A stretch of DNA of 64,000 bases, from positions 2,624,501 through 2,688,500 of the forward strand of contig NZ_CP107996.1 in NCBI RefSeq assembly GCF_036088315.1. The letters run 5' to 3'. Below the pieces are notes generated by a model, which searched no databases, was not told the origin of the DNA, and was given only the letters and a program-made list of their open reading frames with translations. Shown in pieces: positions 15,474 to 24,345 of the stretch. The stretch comes from Streptomyces sp. NBC_00344. Lineage in GTDB: Bacteria; Actinomycetota; Actinomycetes; Streptomycetales; Streptomycetaceae. A program made the translations under genes and the position numbers. Every line of letters begins with the position of its first letter. Within the stretch, counting starts at the first letter, position 1.

Positions 15474-17273
15474 TCACTTCTTGGGCGGAACCGCCGGCAT
15501 GCCGAGGAACGGCAGCTTCAGCGCGCCGAACGCCTCCGCCGGCACCACGGGCGACTTCGGTTCCACCGCGGCGAGGCGGCGGTACTCCTGCCCCTGCTCG
15601 GGACGCGGGTCCTCCTCGCCCTTGTTGGGCCAGTAGGACATGGCGCGTTCCGCCTGCGCGGTGATGGTCAGGGAGGGGTTGACGCCCAAGTTCGCCGAGA
15701 CCGCGGATCCGTCGACCACCGAGATGCCCGGGTGGCCGTACAGCCGGTGGTACGGATCGATCACGCCCTCGTCCGCCGACGCACCGATCGGGCAGCCGCC
15801 GAGGAAGTGCGCCGTCAGCGGTGTGCCCATCAGCTCACCCACGTTGGACCCGGCGAAGCCGTTGATCTCCTCGGCTATCAGAGTCGCGGCGCGAGTGCCC
15901 TCGGCGATCTGCGTCGGGTTGGGCGCACCGTGCCCCTGACGCGCGGTGAGCAGCCCCTTTCCGATACCGCTCGGCTTGCGGTACGTCGTCAGGGAGTTGT
16001 CCAGCGACTGCATCACCAGGGCGATGATGGTCCGCTCCGACCAGTGCCGGTTGGAGAGCGAACGGGCCGCCAGCCAGGGGTGCCTGGCCACGTTGCCCAG
16101 CCAGCCGAGGACCCGCCGGGATCCGTAGGGGACCTGGAGGATGGACATCGCGCCCATCGCGTTGGACCCCTTGCCGTACCGGACCGGTTCGATGTGTGTG
16201 TCGCCGTCCGGGTGGATCGACGAGGTGATCGCGACCCCCTGGGTGAAGTCGGCCCGGCGGGTGCCGTGCTTCTTGCGGTAGCGGCGGTCGGACGTCTGCG
16301 AACCCACCAGGGCCTCGGAGTTGGTCCGGGTGAGCTCGCCGAGCTTCGGTGAGAGCCGTGGCAGCAGCCCCTGGTCCTTCATGGTGTGCAGCAGGGTCTG
16401 GGTGCCGTATGTCCCCGCGGCGACCACCACCCGGTGGGCGCGGAGCACCTTCGGTGGCGAGGTGCGGCGGTCCGTGGGGACGGTGCTGACCTGGTAGCCG
16501 CCGTCGCCGTGTTCGGCGATCGCCGTCACCGAGGTCAGCGGGTGGATGACCGCACCGGCCTTCTCCGCGAGGTAGAGGTAGTTCTCCGTGAGGGTGTTCT
16601 TCGCTCCGTGCCGGCAGCCGGTCATGCACTCGCCGCACTCGGTGCACGCCTTGCGGGAGGGGCCCACACCGCCGAAATACGGGTCGTCGACCGCGGTGCC
16701 CGGCCCGGCCTTCGACGCGCCGTCGGAGTCCTTGCCGTCGCCGAAGAAGACTCCTACCGGCGCCAGATGGAAGCTCTCGCCGACGCCCATCGCCTCCGCC
16801 GACGCCTTCAGATGGACGTCCGAAGGCGTCATGGTCGGGTTGAGCCGTACTCCCAGCATGCGCTTGGCCTGGTCGTAGTAGGGCGCGAGTTCGGCCTGCC
16901 AGTCGGTGATGGACGCCCACTGGCGGTCCTCGAAGAACGGCGCGGGGGGAACGTAGAGCGTGTTGGCGTAGTTGAGGGAACCACCTCCGACACCCGCTCC
17001 CGCGAGCACCATCACATTGCCGAGCAGATGGACGCGCTGGATGCCGTAGAGACCGAGCGCCGGGGCCCAGAGGTAGTTCTTGATGTCCCAGGAGTTCTTG
17101 GGCAGGGTCGCGGGAGTGAAGCGGCGGCCCGCTTCGAGTACCCCGACCCGGTAGCCCTTCTCGGTCAGCCGCAGTGCGGTGACCGAGCCGCCGAAACCGG
17201 AACCGACCACCAGCACGTCGTAGTCGTACCCCGCGTCACCGTCCCGGCTGCGGACGGAGTTCTCCTCTGACAT
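15474..17273 (-). CDS. GMC-family FAD oxidoreductase (cholesterol-oxidase-like) with ferredoxin-like Cys motif
   Basis: 599 residues. N-terminal FAD Rossmann motif at 19-50 (DVLVVGSGFGGSVTALRLTE, then VGVLEAGRRF) and a C-terminal GMC block (PLTAHFLGGCPIGASADEG; SVVDGSAVSANLGVNPSLT). A cluster C210-x2-C213-x2-C216-x3-C220 (CTECGECMTGCRHGAKNTL) resembles a [4Fe-4S] ligand set and, from memory, also occurs in mycobacterial ChoD-type proteins. ATG 17273 has GAGGAGAG upstream. 19 bases after the semialdehyde dehydrogenase stop, so one operon; substrate is probably an alcohol or sterol-like compound, unproven. Confidence 0.92.
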   Translation of the reverse strand: MSEENSVRSRDGDAGYDYDVLVVGSGFGGSVTALRLTEKGYRVGVLEAGRRFTPATLPKNSWDIKNYLWAPALGLYGIQRVHLLGNVMVLAGAGVGGGSLNYANTLYVPPAPFFEDRQWASITDWQAELAPYYDQAKRMLGVRLNPTMTPSDVHLKASAEAMGVGESFHLAPVGVFFGDGKDSDGASKAGPGTAVDDPYFGGVGPSRKACTECGECMTGCRHGAKNTLTENYLYLAEKAGAVIHPLTSVTAIAEHGDGGYQVSTVPTDRRTSPPKVLRAHRVVVAAGTYGTQTLLHTMKDQGLLPRLSPKLGELTRTNSEALVGSQTSDRRYRKKHGTRRADFTQGVAITSSIHPDGDTHIEPVRYGKGSNAMGAMSILQVPYGSRRVLGWLGNVARHPWLAARSLSNRHWSERTIIALVMQSLDNSLTTYRKPSGIGKGLLTARQGHGAPNPTQIAEGTRAATLIAEEINGFAGSNVGELMGTPLTAHFLGGCPIGASADEGVIDPYHRLYGHPGISVVDGSAVSANLGVNPSLTITAQAERAMSYWPNKGEEDPRPEQGQEYRRLAAVEPKSPVVPAEAFGALKLPFLGMPAVPPKK

Positions 17274-17292
17274 TGACTCTCCTCATAGAGAT

Positions 17293-18915
17293 CTAGCGGA
17301 GGCGGAGGGCCTTCATCGCTTTGAGACTGCGGCTCATGAACGCGGCGTACTTCTCGTCGCTCATACCGAAGGACGGAGCCATCGGCATGATCCGCTGGTG
17401 AGCGACGGTCTGCGCCTCGGTGTACTTCAGGATGCCCTCGGAGCCGTGCCTGCGGCCAAGACCCGACTCCTTCATGCCGCCCATCGGGGACTGCACACTG
17501 CCGTACGCCGGGGCGTATCCCTCATTGATGTTGACCGTGCCGGTCCGCAGCCGTGCGGCGACCGAGTGGCCGCGCCTGCCATCCTTGGTCCAGACGCTCG
17601 AATTGAGCCCGTAGGGGGTGGAGTTGGCGATCGCGATGGCCTCGTCCTCATCCTCGAAACGGTAGATGGAGACGACCGGGCCGAAGGTCTCCTCGGAGCA
17701 GACGGCCATCGGCGCCTCGACGCCGTCGAGGATGGTCGGCTCGTAGAAGAGCGGGCCGATGTCGGGACGGTGCACCCCGCCCGCCACCAGCTTGGCGCCC
17801 TTCGCCACGGCCTCGTCGACATGCCTGCGTACGGTCTCCAGCTGACGCTCGCCCACCAGTGAGCCCATGTCCGCGCCGTAGGCGAGGGAGTTGCCGAGGC
17901 GCATCGCCCGGGTACGGGCCGCGAAGCGCTCGATGAAGTCGTCGGCGACCGACGCATGGACATACAGCCGCTCGATGGAGATGCACAGCTGACCCGCCGA
18001 CGAGAAGCAGGCACGCACCGCTCCGGCGGCGGCCTTCTCCACATCGGCGTCATGCAGCACCAGCATGGCGTTCTTGCCGCCGAGTTCGAGGGAGACACCG
18101 ACGAGCCGGGCCGCCGCGCTCTGGGCGACCTCGCGGCCGGTGCGGGTGGAGCCGGTGAAGGAGACGTAGTCGGCGTGCTTGACCACCTCGGGGCCGACGA
18201 CCGGGCCCTCGCCGATGACCACCTGGAAGACCTCGGGCGGCAGCCCCGCCTCGATCAGCAGATCGCGGGCCCACAGGGCGGTCAGCGCGGTTTCGGTGTC
18301 CGGCTTCATCACCACGGCGTTACCGGAGACGAAGGCCGGCAGCGCATCGCCGACGGACAGCTCGAACGGGTAGTTCCACGGTGCGATCTGGCCGACCACA
18401 CCCCGCGGCTGGCGCAGCTCGGTCACCTTGGTCAGGGTGGGGATGGCGCCGGTGTGGCCCTTGGGCTTCAGATACGCGGCAGCCCTGCGCCCGTAGTGGC
18501 GTGCGGCGACCGAGACGGCCAGCACCTCTTCGTGGGCGTGCAGCCTGGCCTTGCCCGTCTCCAGCTGGATGAGGTCGAGAACCTCGGCCTGCCGGGAGAG
18601 GACCAGGTCATGGAAGCGCAGGAGTACGGCGGCCCGGGCACGGACCGGGGTCGCGGCCCAGGCCGGCTGCGCCGCGCGGGCCCGGTCGAAAGCGGTGGCC
18701 ACGTCCTCCGGAGTGGACTCGGGCAGGTCGGCCAGCTTCTCCCCGGTGAAGGGGGTGTGGTTGGCCGTGCGACCGGAACCGACCACTCCGCGCGTCAGCC
18801 GGACGACCACGTCGGGGGTGACCACATCGGCTGCGGTACGTACCCCGGCGGGCGCGGGTGCGATCGGGTTCGTGCCCTGGGAGGCCGTGGCGGTGGGAGC
18901 CTGCGAGTCCGTCAT
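17293..18915 (-). CDS. succinate-semialdehyde dehydrogenase (NADP+) type aldehyde dehydrogenase
   Basis: 540 residues, aldehyde dehydrogenase superfamily. The N-terminal 45 residues are a low-complexity extension. Motifs: APWNYPFELSVGDALPAFVS, VSFTGSTRTGREVAQ (NAD(P) contact), LELGGKNAMLVL (catalytic Glu) and FSSAGQLCISIERLYV (catalytic Cys). Oxidises an aldehyde to the acid; the SSADH label comes from overall resemblance to actinobacterial copies and is not certain. There is no Shine-Dalgarno before the ATG, and a -10-like CATAGC sits about 13 bases upstream, so the message may be leaderless. First gene of the pair with the GMC oxidoreductase. Confidence 0.9.
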   Translation of the reverse strand: MTDSQAPTATASQGTNPIAPAPAGVRTAADVVTPDVVVRLTRGVVGSGRTANHTPFTGEKLADLPESTPEDVATAFDRARAAQPAWAATPVRARAAVLLRFHDLVLSRQAEVLDLIQLETGKARLHAHEEVLAVSVAARHYGRRAAAYLKPKGHTGAIPTLTKVTELRQPRGVVGQIAPWNYPFELSVGDALPAFVSGNAVVMKPDTETALTALWARDLLIEAGLPPEVFQVVIGEGPVVGPEVVKHADYVSFTGSTRTGREVAQSAAARLVGVSLELGGKNAMLVLHDADVEKAAAGAVRACFSSAGQLCISIERLYVHASVADDFIERFAARTRAMRLGNSLAYGADMGSLVGERQLETVRRHVDEAVAKGAKLVAGGVHRPDIGPLFYEPTILDGVEAPMAVCSEETFGPVVSIYRFEDEDEAIAIANSTPYGLNSSVWTKDGRRGHSVAARLRTGTVNINEGYAPAYGSVQSPMGGMKESGLGRRHGSEGILKYTEAQTVAHQRIMPMAPSFGMSDEKYAAFMSRSLKAMKALRLR

Positions 18916-18948
18916 GAGGGGAGGCTATGCCTCGGCGGACACTTTCGG

Positions 18949-18960
18949 TACCCATGGGTA
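18949..18960. promoter_or_regulatory. palindrome upstream of the dehydrogenase gene
   Basis: TACCCATGGGTA, a perfect 12-bp dyad centred about 40 bases before the start codon, where a -35 box would be. Candidate operator; regulator unknown. Confidence 0.35.
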
Positions 18961-18987
18961 ACACCTTTTCACCGGACCCTCATACAA

Positions 18988-19028
18988 CGCCAGTGATCGC
19001 TGGCGGCATAAGCCCTGATCAGGGGGCT
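18988..19028 (-). terminator. tandem hairpins after the kinase cluster
   Basis: A 6-bp stem (18988-18993 with 19000-19005) next to a dyad AGCCCTGATCAGGGGGCT (19011-19028), 30 bases after the last kinase stop. Probable terminator of the kinase operon. Confidence 0.45.
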
Positions 19029-19057
19029 CATGCCGGGCGATCACACGGCGCAGCCGC

Positions 19058-20836
19058 TCAGAACCCGTCGATCCTCAGGTGCGCCGCAACATCGGAGAAC
19101 AGTGTGTCCCCGGTCTTGGCGGCCCAGCCCCGCGCCGGGCCCTGCACCCGCATTCGCCAGTAGACGGTGCTCTTCGCCTTGCCGCCGTCCTGCGGGACCA
19201 GCAGTTCGTGGAAGCGGTGGACGACGGGGCTCTCACTGCTGTCGGCCGGGTCCACGTAGTCGGTGACGATCTCCGACGCCTGCTGCCCCTGATGGCTCGT
19301 GGTCTTGACGGTGACCTTGGCCTTGACGATCTCCGAGCCGTTGTCCCCGCCGCTCAGATAGTGCTTCTTCCATTCGGCCGGATCAGATCCGATCACCTTG
19401 ACACCCGGATCCGCGGCGGCGGTGTCGACCCGGTCGACGAAGACGGAGAAGACCCCGCTGGGGTCCCAGTAGGTGACGCTGGCCTCGTCGCTGTCGCCCT
19501 GCACACGCCGGTAGTCCTTCGGCACCGCCACATCCGCCTTGAGCACCTCGGATTCCGGGCGCACCAGCCACCCGTCCGGCAAACCGCCGCCGCCGAAGGG
19601 CTGGGCGAAGATCAGCACCAGCGCGACCGCCACGGCCAGCACCCCGGCGCCGAGGCCGTACTGGGCTCTGCGGTTGCGGTGCAGTACCGGCGGAACCCAG
19701 ATGTTCGTGGCCGTCGGCGCACCGGCCGGGCCCGGGGCGGTGAGCTGCGGGACAGCCTTGGGCGCCGGCCGGGCGACCGACTCCAGGACCTGGCGGATCT
19801 CGGCCGTGTCCGGCCGGTCCGCCGGGTTCTTCCGGAGCAGTTGCATCACCAGCGTGCCGAACGCACCCGAGCCGCGGGCCGGCATCTGCGGCTCGGCGCT
19901 CATCACGGCCTGCAGCGTGGCGGGGGTGTTGGACCGGCGGAACGGCGACATCCCTTCGACCGCCGCGTACAGCACCACACCCAGCGACCAGAGATCGGAC
20001 TCCGGCCCGGGACGCTGCCCCAGCACCCGCTCGGGCGAGATGAATTCGGGCGAACCGACGAACGCGCCGGTCTCGGTGAGCCCCTGCTCCCCCTCGACCT
20101 GGGCGATACCGAAGTCGGTGAGCACGACGCGCCCGCCACGGCCCAGCAGCACGTTGTCCGGTTTGACGTCGCGGTGCAGCACGCCCGCCTCATGGGCGGC
20201 GCTCAGCGCTCCGAGGATCGCGAGACCGATACGCGCGGCCTCCCGGACGTCGAGGGTGCCCTCCGCGAGCCGGTCGCGCAGCGAGTGCCCGTGCACCAGC
20301 TCCATGACGATCCACGGCTTGCCGCCGCGCTCCGCTCGGCCCGCACGCTCCGCCGGGCCCCCGGGCGCGGAGCCCTCGACGACCACGTCGTGCATGGTGA
20401 CCACGGAGGGGTGGTCGATCCGGGCCGCGGCACGTGCCTCCCGCTGCATCCGCAGATAGACGGTGTCCCGCTCACGGGCGGGCACATGGTCGGGAACCCG
20501 CGGCTCCTTGACCGCGACGTCGCGGTCGACGATCTCGTCGTGGGCACGCCAGACCGTGCCCATCCCACCGTGGCCGAGGCGGCCGACCAGACGGTAGCGA
20601 CCGCCCAGGATCCGCCCCGCGCCGATGTCCTCGGGCGGCTGCGCCGGCGCCACCTGAGTCGGCGCGTGGTCCGCCGGCTCCTGCGCCGGGTCCCCCTGCC
20701 CCGTATGGGCGGCTGCCGTACCGCCGGTGGCCGGATCGTGCTGCTGGGGCAGCTGCGCACCGTTCGGTGCCGGTGGCCGCAGACCGTAACTCGTGGGCTC
20801 GTTCGCCCGTCCCCCGTCGTTCTTCATGGGATCCAT
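19058..20836 (-). CDS. membrane Ser/Thr protein kinase (kinase 5 of cluster)
   Basis: 592 residues. A 75-residue Pro/Ala/Gln-rich lead, then a Hanks kinase domain at about 80-355: glycine loop GRLGHGGMGTVW, Lys110 in VAVK, H221-R-D223-V-K-P, D241-F-G, and SPEFISPER. One membrane helix (about 393-412) and a 170-residue extracellular domain containing YRRVQGDSDEASVTY and DPSGVFSVFVDRV. No PASTA repeats. Start may be the ATG at 20827, which has AGGA upstream. Cytoplasmic kinase with an outside sensor; target unknown. In S. coelicolor the equivalent five-kinase cluster is, from memory, tied to the spore-wall synthesis complex. Confidence 0.93.
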   Translation of the reverse strand: MDPMKNDGGRANEPTSYGLRPPAPNGAQLPQQHDPATGGTAAAHTGQGDPAQEPADHAPTQVAPAQPPEDIGAGRILGGRYRLVGRLGHGGMGTVWRAHDEIVDRDVAVKEPRVPDHVPARERDTVYLRMQREARAAARIDHPSVVTMHDVVVEGSAPGGPAERAGRAERGGKPWIVMELVHGHSLRDRLAEGTLDVREAARIGLAILGALSAAHEAGVLHRDVKPDNVLLGRGGRVVLTDFGIAQVEGEQGLTETGAFVGSPEFISPERVLGQRPGPESDLWSLGVVLYAAVEGMSPFRRSNTPATLQAVMSAEPQMPARGSGAFGTLVMQLLRKNPADRPDTAEIRQVLESVARPAPKAVPQLTAPGPAGAPTATNIWVPPVLHRNRRAQYGLGAGVLAVAVALVLIFAQPFGGGGLPDGWLVRPESEVLKADVAVPKDYRRVQGDSDEASVTYWDPSGVFSVFVDRVDTAAADPGVKVIGSDPAEWKKHYLSGGDNGSEIVKAKVTVKTTSHQGQQASEIVTDYVDPADSSESPVVHRFHELLVPQDGGKAKSTVYWRMRVQGPARGWAAKTGDTLFSDVAAHLRIDGF

Positions 20837-20898
20837 CCTGGCGAACCGCGCGGCCGGACACCACCGTCGCCGGAGAGCGGATGCACACCCGTGACAAC

Positions 20899-22605
20899 TC
20901 AGCCGGCGACCGTGAACGAGTCCACTGCCGTGTCGAAGTGCCGCTCAGCGGTCGCGGAGCTGCCGGCAGGGGCCGAGACCCACACGTCGTAGAGACGGCC
21001 GTCCTGCTCCCAGCAGAGGTCGTGGGTATGACGTTCGCCCTCGGCCTTCGAGAAGCCGTTCCAGGTGAACTCCCACAGGGCCGCTTCGTGCCCGTTGTGG
21101 GTGGTCGCGGTGACCCGGCCGTCGTGATAGCCGGGGTTGGTGGCAGGACCCGCCGCGTCGGAGGCGTGCTGCGTGGCGACCGGGCCGTCGCCCGGGGTGC
21201 TGTGGATGCGGACGCCGATACGGAAGATCTTGCCCGGCGTCATGTAGTAGATCCGCTCACCGTCGGTGGAACGGGTCGCGTCGCCCGGAACGGTGAGCGA
21301 GAAGCCGGCCGGGTCTTCGGCCCTGCGGTAGCCGGCCGGCACGGATGTGGTGGCGGAGCTGCCGGACGCGGAGACGCCAGGTGCGGTGGCGTCCGTGCCG
21401 GGCCGTACGGCGGGCTCCCGGGTCACCGTGACGGTCGGTCCTGGGGACCGGCGGGACGCCGCCGAAGAGGTGGGCGTGCGGGCCGGCGCACTGTGGCTCC
21501 GGCCGGCCGCCTCGCCCCCGCCGCCGGCCGTTCCACCCCTGATGACGGCCAGCGCGATCCCGGCACCGGCCACCGCGGCCACCAGCACCGCCACGACCAG
21601 GGCACTGCGGCCGGCGAACGTCCTGCGGGGCTTCGCGGCGGCGCCGGGCGTCCCGGGCGAGGTGTCCGGCGTCCCGGGCGAGGTGTCCGGCGCCGCAGGG
21701 GCCACCGGCGCGGGGGTGAGGGGGGCGGACTGCGTCGGCGAATACGCGGACAGCACCGGGGTGGCCCCCGTGGTGAGGTAGGCGGTCAACAGCCGCTCGG
21801 CCTCATCCGCGCCCATCCTGCGCACCGGATCCCGCTCCAGCAGCCCCCGCACCACCGGGAGCAGTGGTGCGGCGGCGGCAGGCGGGCGGATCTCGTCGGT
21901 GACGACAGCGTGCAGCACACCGCCCAGCGAGTCACGGTGGAAGGGCGATTCACCGCTCAGCGCCGCGCACAGCAGCACACCGAGCGACCACAGATCGGAT
22001 TCGGGCCCCGCGTCCTCGCCGGACATCCGCTCGGGCGAGGTGTATTCGGGCGAGCCGATGAAGGACCCGGTCTCGCTGATCGTCGTCGCCCCGGCGAGCT
22101 GCGCGATGCCGAAGTCGGTCACCACGACCCGTCCGCCGTCCTCGACCAGGACGTTCGCCGGCTTGATGTCCCGGTGCAGGACCCCTCGCGCGTGGGCCGC
22201 CCGGAGAGCGCCGAGCAGCGCGATGCCGATCCGGGCCGCCTCCGGCGCGCCGACCGGCCCCCCTTCCCTGAGCCGGTCGGCGAGCGAGCCACCGACCACC
22301 AGTTCCATGACGATGTAGGGCCGTTCGTCGTCCTCGACGACCACATCGTGCACAACGATCACGTGCGGATGTTTGATCTGGGCGACCGCCCGTGCCTCGC
22401 GCAGCGCCGAAGCGGTGGCCGTACCGGTCTCCGGGTTGAGTTCCTTGACCGCCACCTCACGGCCGAGCAGCTGGTCAGCGGCCCGCCAGACGGTCCCCAT
22501 GCCGCCCCTGCCGATCCGGTCGCCGAGCAGATAACGCCCGGCGATCAGCCGGCTGTCGCGTGCGCCGTGCGACGGTGAATCATGTGACGGTGCGTCGTGT
22601 GACAC
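20899..22605 (-). CDS. membrane Ser/Thr protein kinase (kinase 4 of cluster)
   Basis: 568 residues from GTG 22605, which has GGGGGAGC 7 bases upstream. Kinase domain about 23-275: DRIGRGGMGTVW, Lys54 in VAVK, H144-R-D146-I-K-P-A-N, D164-F-G, SPEYTSPER. The juxtamembrane linker has a duplicated DTSPGTP. One helix at about 335-355; a Ser/Thr/Pro-rich stalk; extracellular domain with GYRRAEDPAGFSLTVP and LWEFTWNGFSKAEG. The last two motifs recur in the neighbouring kinase at 22635. Only 29 bases separate it from that upstream gene. Confidence 0.94.
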   Translation of the reverse strand: MSHDAPSHDSPSHGARDSRLIAGRYLLGDRIGRGGMGTVWRAADQLLGREVAVKELNPETGTATASALREARAVAQIKHPHVIVVHDVVVEDDERPYIVMELVVGGSLADRLREGGPVGAPEAARIGIALLGALRAAHARGVLHRDIKPANVLVEDGGRVVVTDFGIAQLAGATTISETGSFIGSPEYTSPERMSGEDAGPESDLWSLGVLLCAALSGESPFHRDSLGGVLHAVVTDEIRPPAAAAPLLPVVRGLLERDPVRRMGADEAERLLTAYLTTGATPVLSAYSPTQSAPLTPAPVAPAAPDTSPGTPDTSPGTPGAAAKPRRTFAGRSALVVAVLVAAVAGAGIALAVIRGGTAGGGGEAAGRSHSAPARTPTSSAASRRSPGPTVTVTREPAVRPGTDATAPGVSASGSSATTSVPAGYRRAEDPAGFSLTVPGDATRSTDGERIYYMTPGKIFRIGVRIHSTPGDGPVATQHASDAAGPATNPGYHDGRVTATTHNGHEAALWEFTWNGFSKAEGERHTHDLCWEQDGRLYDVWVSAPAGSSATAERHFDTAVDSFTVAG

Positions 22606-22634
22606 TCGTGCTCCCCCTACGTGCCCCGCGCGAG

Positions 22635-24212
22635 TCAGCTCGGCGGCTGCCAATAGCGAAGGACCGTGTCGAACCGCTGACGGTTCCAGTCACCCGCAGG
22701 ACCACCCATGTAGATCGCGTACTCCGCCCGGCCGTGGTCCACGTTGTACATCTGGTCGATGGCGCGACGCAGGCCCGGGTGCCCCTTGGTCTCGGTCCAG
22801 GTGAACTCCCAGAGCGAGGCGTCCTCGTCCCGGAAGCTGTTGACGTGCAGGGTCAGCCGCTTGTAGTGCGGCAGCCGCTTGAGCTGGGGTTCGATGGCCA
22901 GCTGGTGCAGATAGGGCGTCTCGTAGTCCGGGTCGTTGTCGACACTGATCCGGATGAAGTGGTTACCGTCGTCGGGCGTGTAGTCGATCTCCCCCGAGCC
23001 GTCCGCCTGACGCTCCCAGCCGTCGGGCACGGCCATGCTGAACCCTTCCGGGTCGTGCACCCGGTGCCAGCCGTCGGGTATGCCCCCGTGCCGCTTCGAC
23101 GGACCCGGGCTCGCCGACGACGGCGGGGGCGACTGCTTCGACGCGTCGTCGCCCGAACCGCTGTGCGCGCTGCGGTACTTCATGGCGCCGAAGCCGACCA
23201 CACCGCCGATGAGCACGGCCAGCACCAGCACCAGGGCGATGGTGCGCAGCCTGCCGTGTCCGTCCTTCGCCTCGGGAACGACAGCGGGCGCCGGCTTCAC
23301 CAGCCGGCTCGTCGGGATCGCGTCCTGGAGCATTCCCTCCGGAACCGACTGCGTCGGGACGAACGCTTGGGCCTGCTTGGGCCGGCGCCCCTCCATCGCC
23401 TCGAGCAGCATCCGCTCGGCCCCGGCCGGATCGGGCCGGTCTGCGGGGTCCTTGCGCAGCAGTGCCCTGATGACGGGTTCGAGCGGACCGGCCTGGGTGA
23501 GCGGCGGCAGCTCGTCGTTGACCACCGCCTGGAGGGTGGAGATCGGCGAGGTGCGGCGGAAGGGCGAGCGCTCCTCGACGGCCGTGTACAGCGTGGCGCC
23601 GAGCGACCACAGGTCGGACGCCGGGCCCGGCGCCTCGCCGTAGACCCGTTCGGGGGCCAGATAGTCGATGGAACCGACGATCTCGCCGGTCCTGGTGATC
23701 TCCGAGTCGCCCTCTATGGCGGCGATCCCGAAGTCGGTGATGAGTACCCGGCCGTCACGGGCGAGCAGCACGTTGGCCGGTTTCACGTCGCGGTGCAGCA
23801 CCCCGGCGGCGTGCGCGGCGCGCAGTGCGCCCAGCACATGGAGGCCGACCCTGGCGGCCTCACGGGGGTCGAGCGTGCCCGATTCCTTGATCTCGTCGGC
23901 CAGCGACGGTCCGTCGACGAACTCCATGACGATCCACGGACGGTCGTCGTACTCGATCACATCGTGCACGGTGACCACCCCGGGGTGGTTGATCCGTGCC
24001 GCTGCCCGCGCTTCCTTCTGGGTCCTGGCGTGCAGGACGACCCGGTCCGCCTCGGCGACGTACAGACCCGCCGTCAGTTCCTTGACAGCCACCGTCCGGT
24101 GCAGCACTTCATCGTGGGCACGCCAGACCTTGCCCATACCGCCACGGCCGATGAGTTCGCCCAGCCGGTAGCGGTCGGCGAGCACCAAGTCCGCGTTGTG
24201 AGTATGTTCCAC
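22635..24212 (-). CDS. membrane Ser/Thr protein kinase (kinase 3 of cluster)
   Basis: 525 residues. Kinase domain about 15-275: LIGRGGMGKVW, Lys44 in VAVK, H140-R-D142-V-K-P-A-N, D160-F-G, SIDYLAPER. Membrane helix at about 324-343, then an extracellular domain with GWHRVHDPEGFSMAVPDGWE and SLWEFTWTETKGHPG. It lacks PASTA repeats, so it is not the PknB-type muropeptide sensor. Expected membrane topology: kinase inside, sensor outside. Same-strand neighbours on both sides suggest one operon of five kinase-type genes. Confidence 0.94.
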   Translation of the reverse strand: MEHTHNADLVLADRYRLGELIGRGGMGKVWRAHDEVLHRTVAVKELTAGLYVAEADRVVLHARTQKEARAAARINHPGVVTVHDVIEYDDRPWIVMEFVDGPSLADEIKESGTLDPREAARVGLHVLGALRAAHAAGVLHRDVKPANVLLARDGRVLITDFGIAAIEGDSEITRTGEIVGSIDYLAPERVYGEAPGPASDLWSLGATLYTAVEERSPFRRTSPISTLQAVVNDELPPLTQAGPLEPVIRALLRKDPADRPDPAGAERMLLEAMEGRRPKQAQAFVPTQSVPEGMLQDAIPTSRLVKPAPAVVPEAKDGHGRLRTIALVLVLAVLIGGVVGFGAMKYRSAHSGSGDDASKQSPPPSSASPGPSKRHGGIPDGWHRVHDPEGFSMAVPDGWERQADGSGEIDYTPDDGNHFIRISVDNDPDYETPYLHQLAIEPQLKRLPHYKRLTLHVNSFRDEDASLWEFTWTETKGHPGLRRAIDQMYNVDHGRAEYAIYMGGPAGDWNRQRFDTVLRYWQPPS

Positions 24213-24345
24213 GTGCCCCTGTCCGTTCCCTCGACTGACAGGTTACGGACGGAGGTTCGGTCGTGGAACCTCGGGGCGGACCGTGATACCGCACTGTGAC
24301 GGGGAGGGACCGGCTGAACGGGACTCAGGATAAGGCCGTCCGCCG

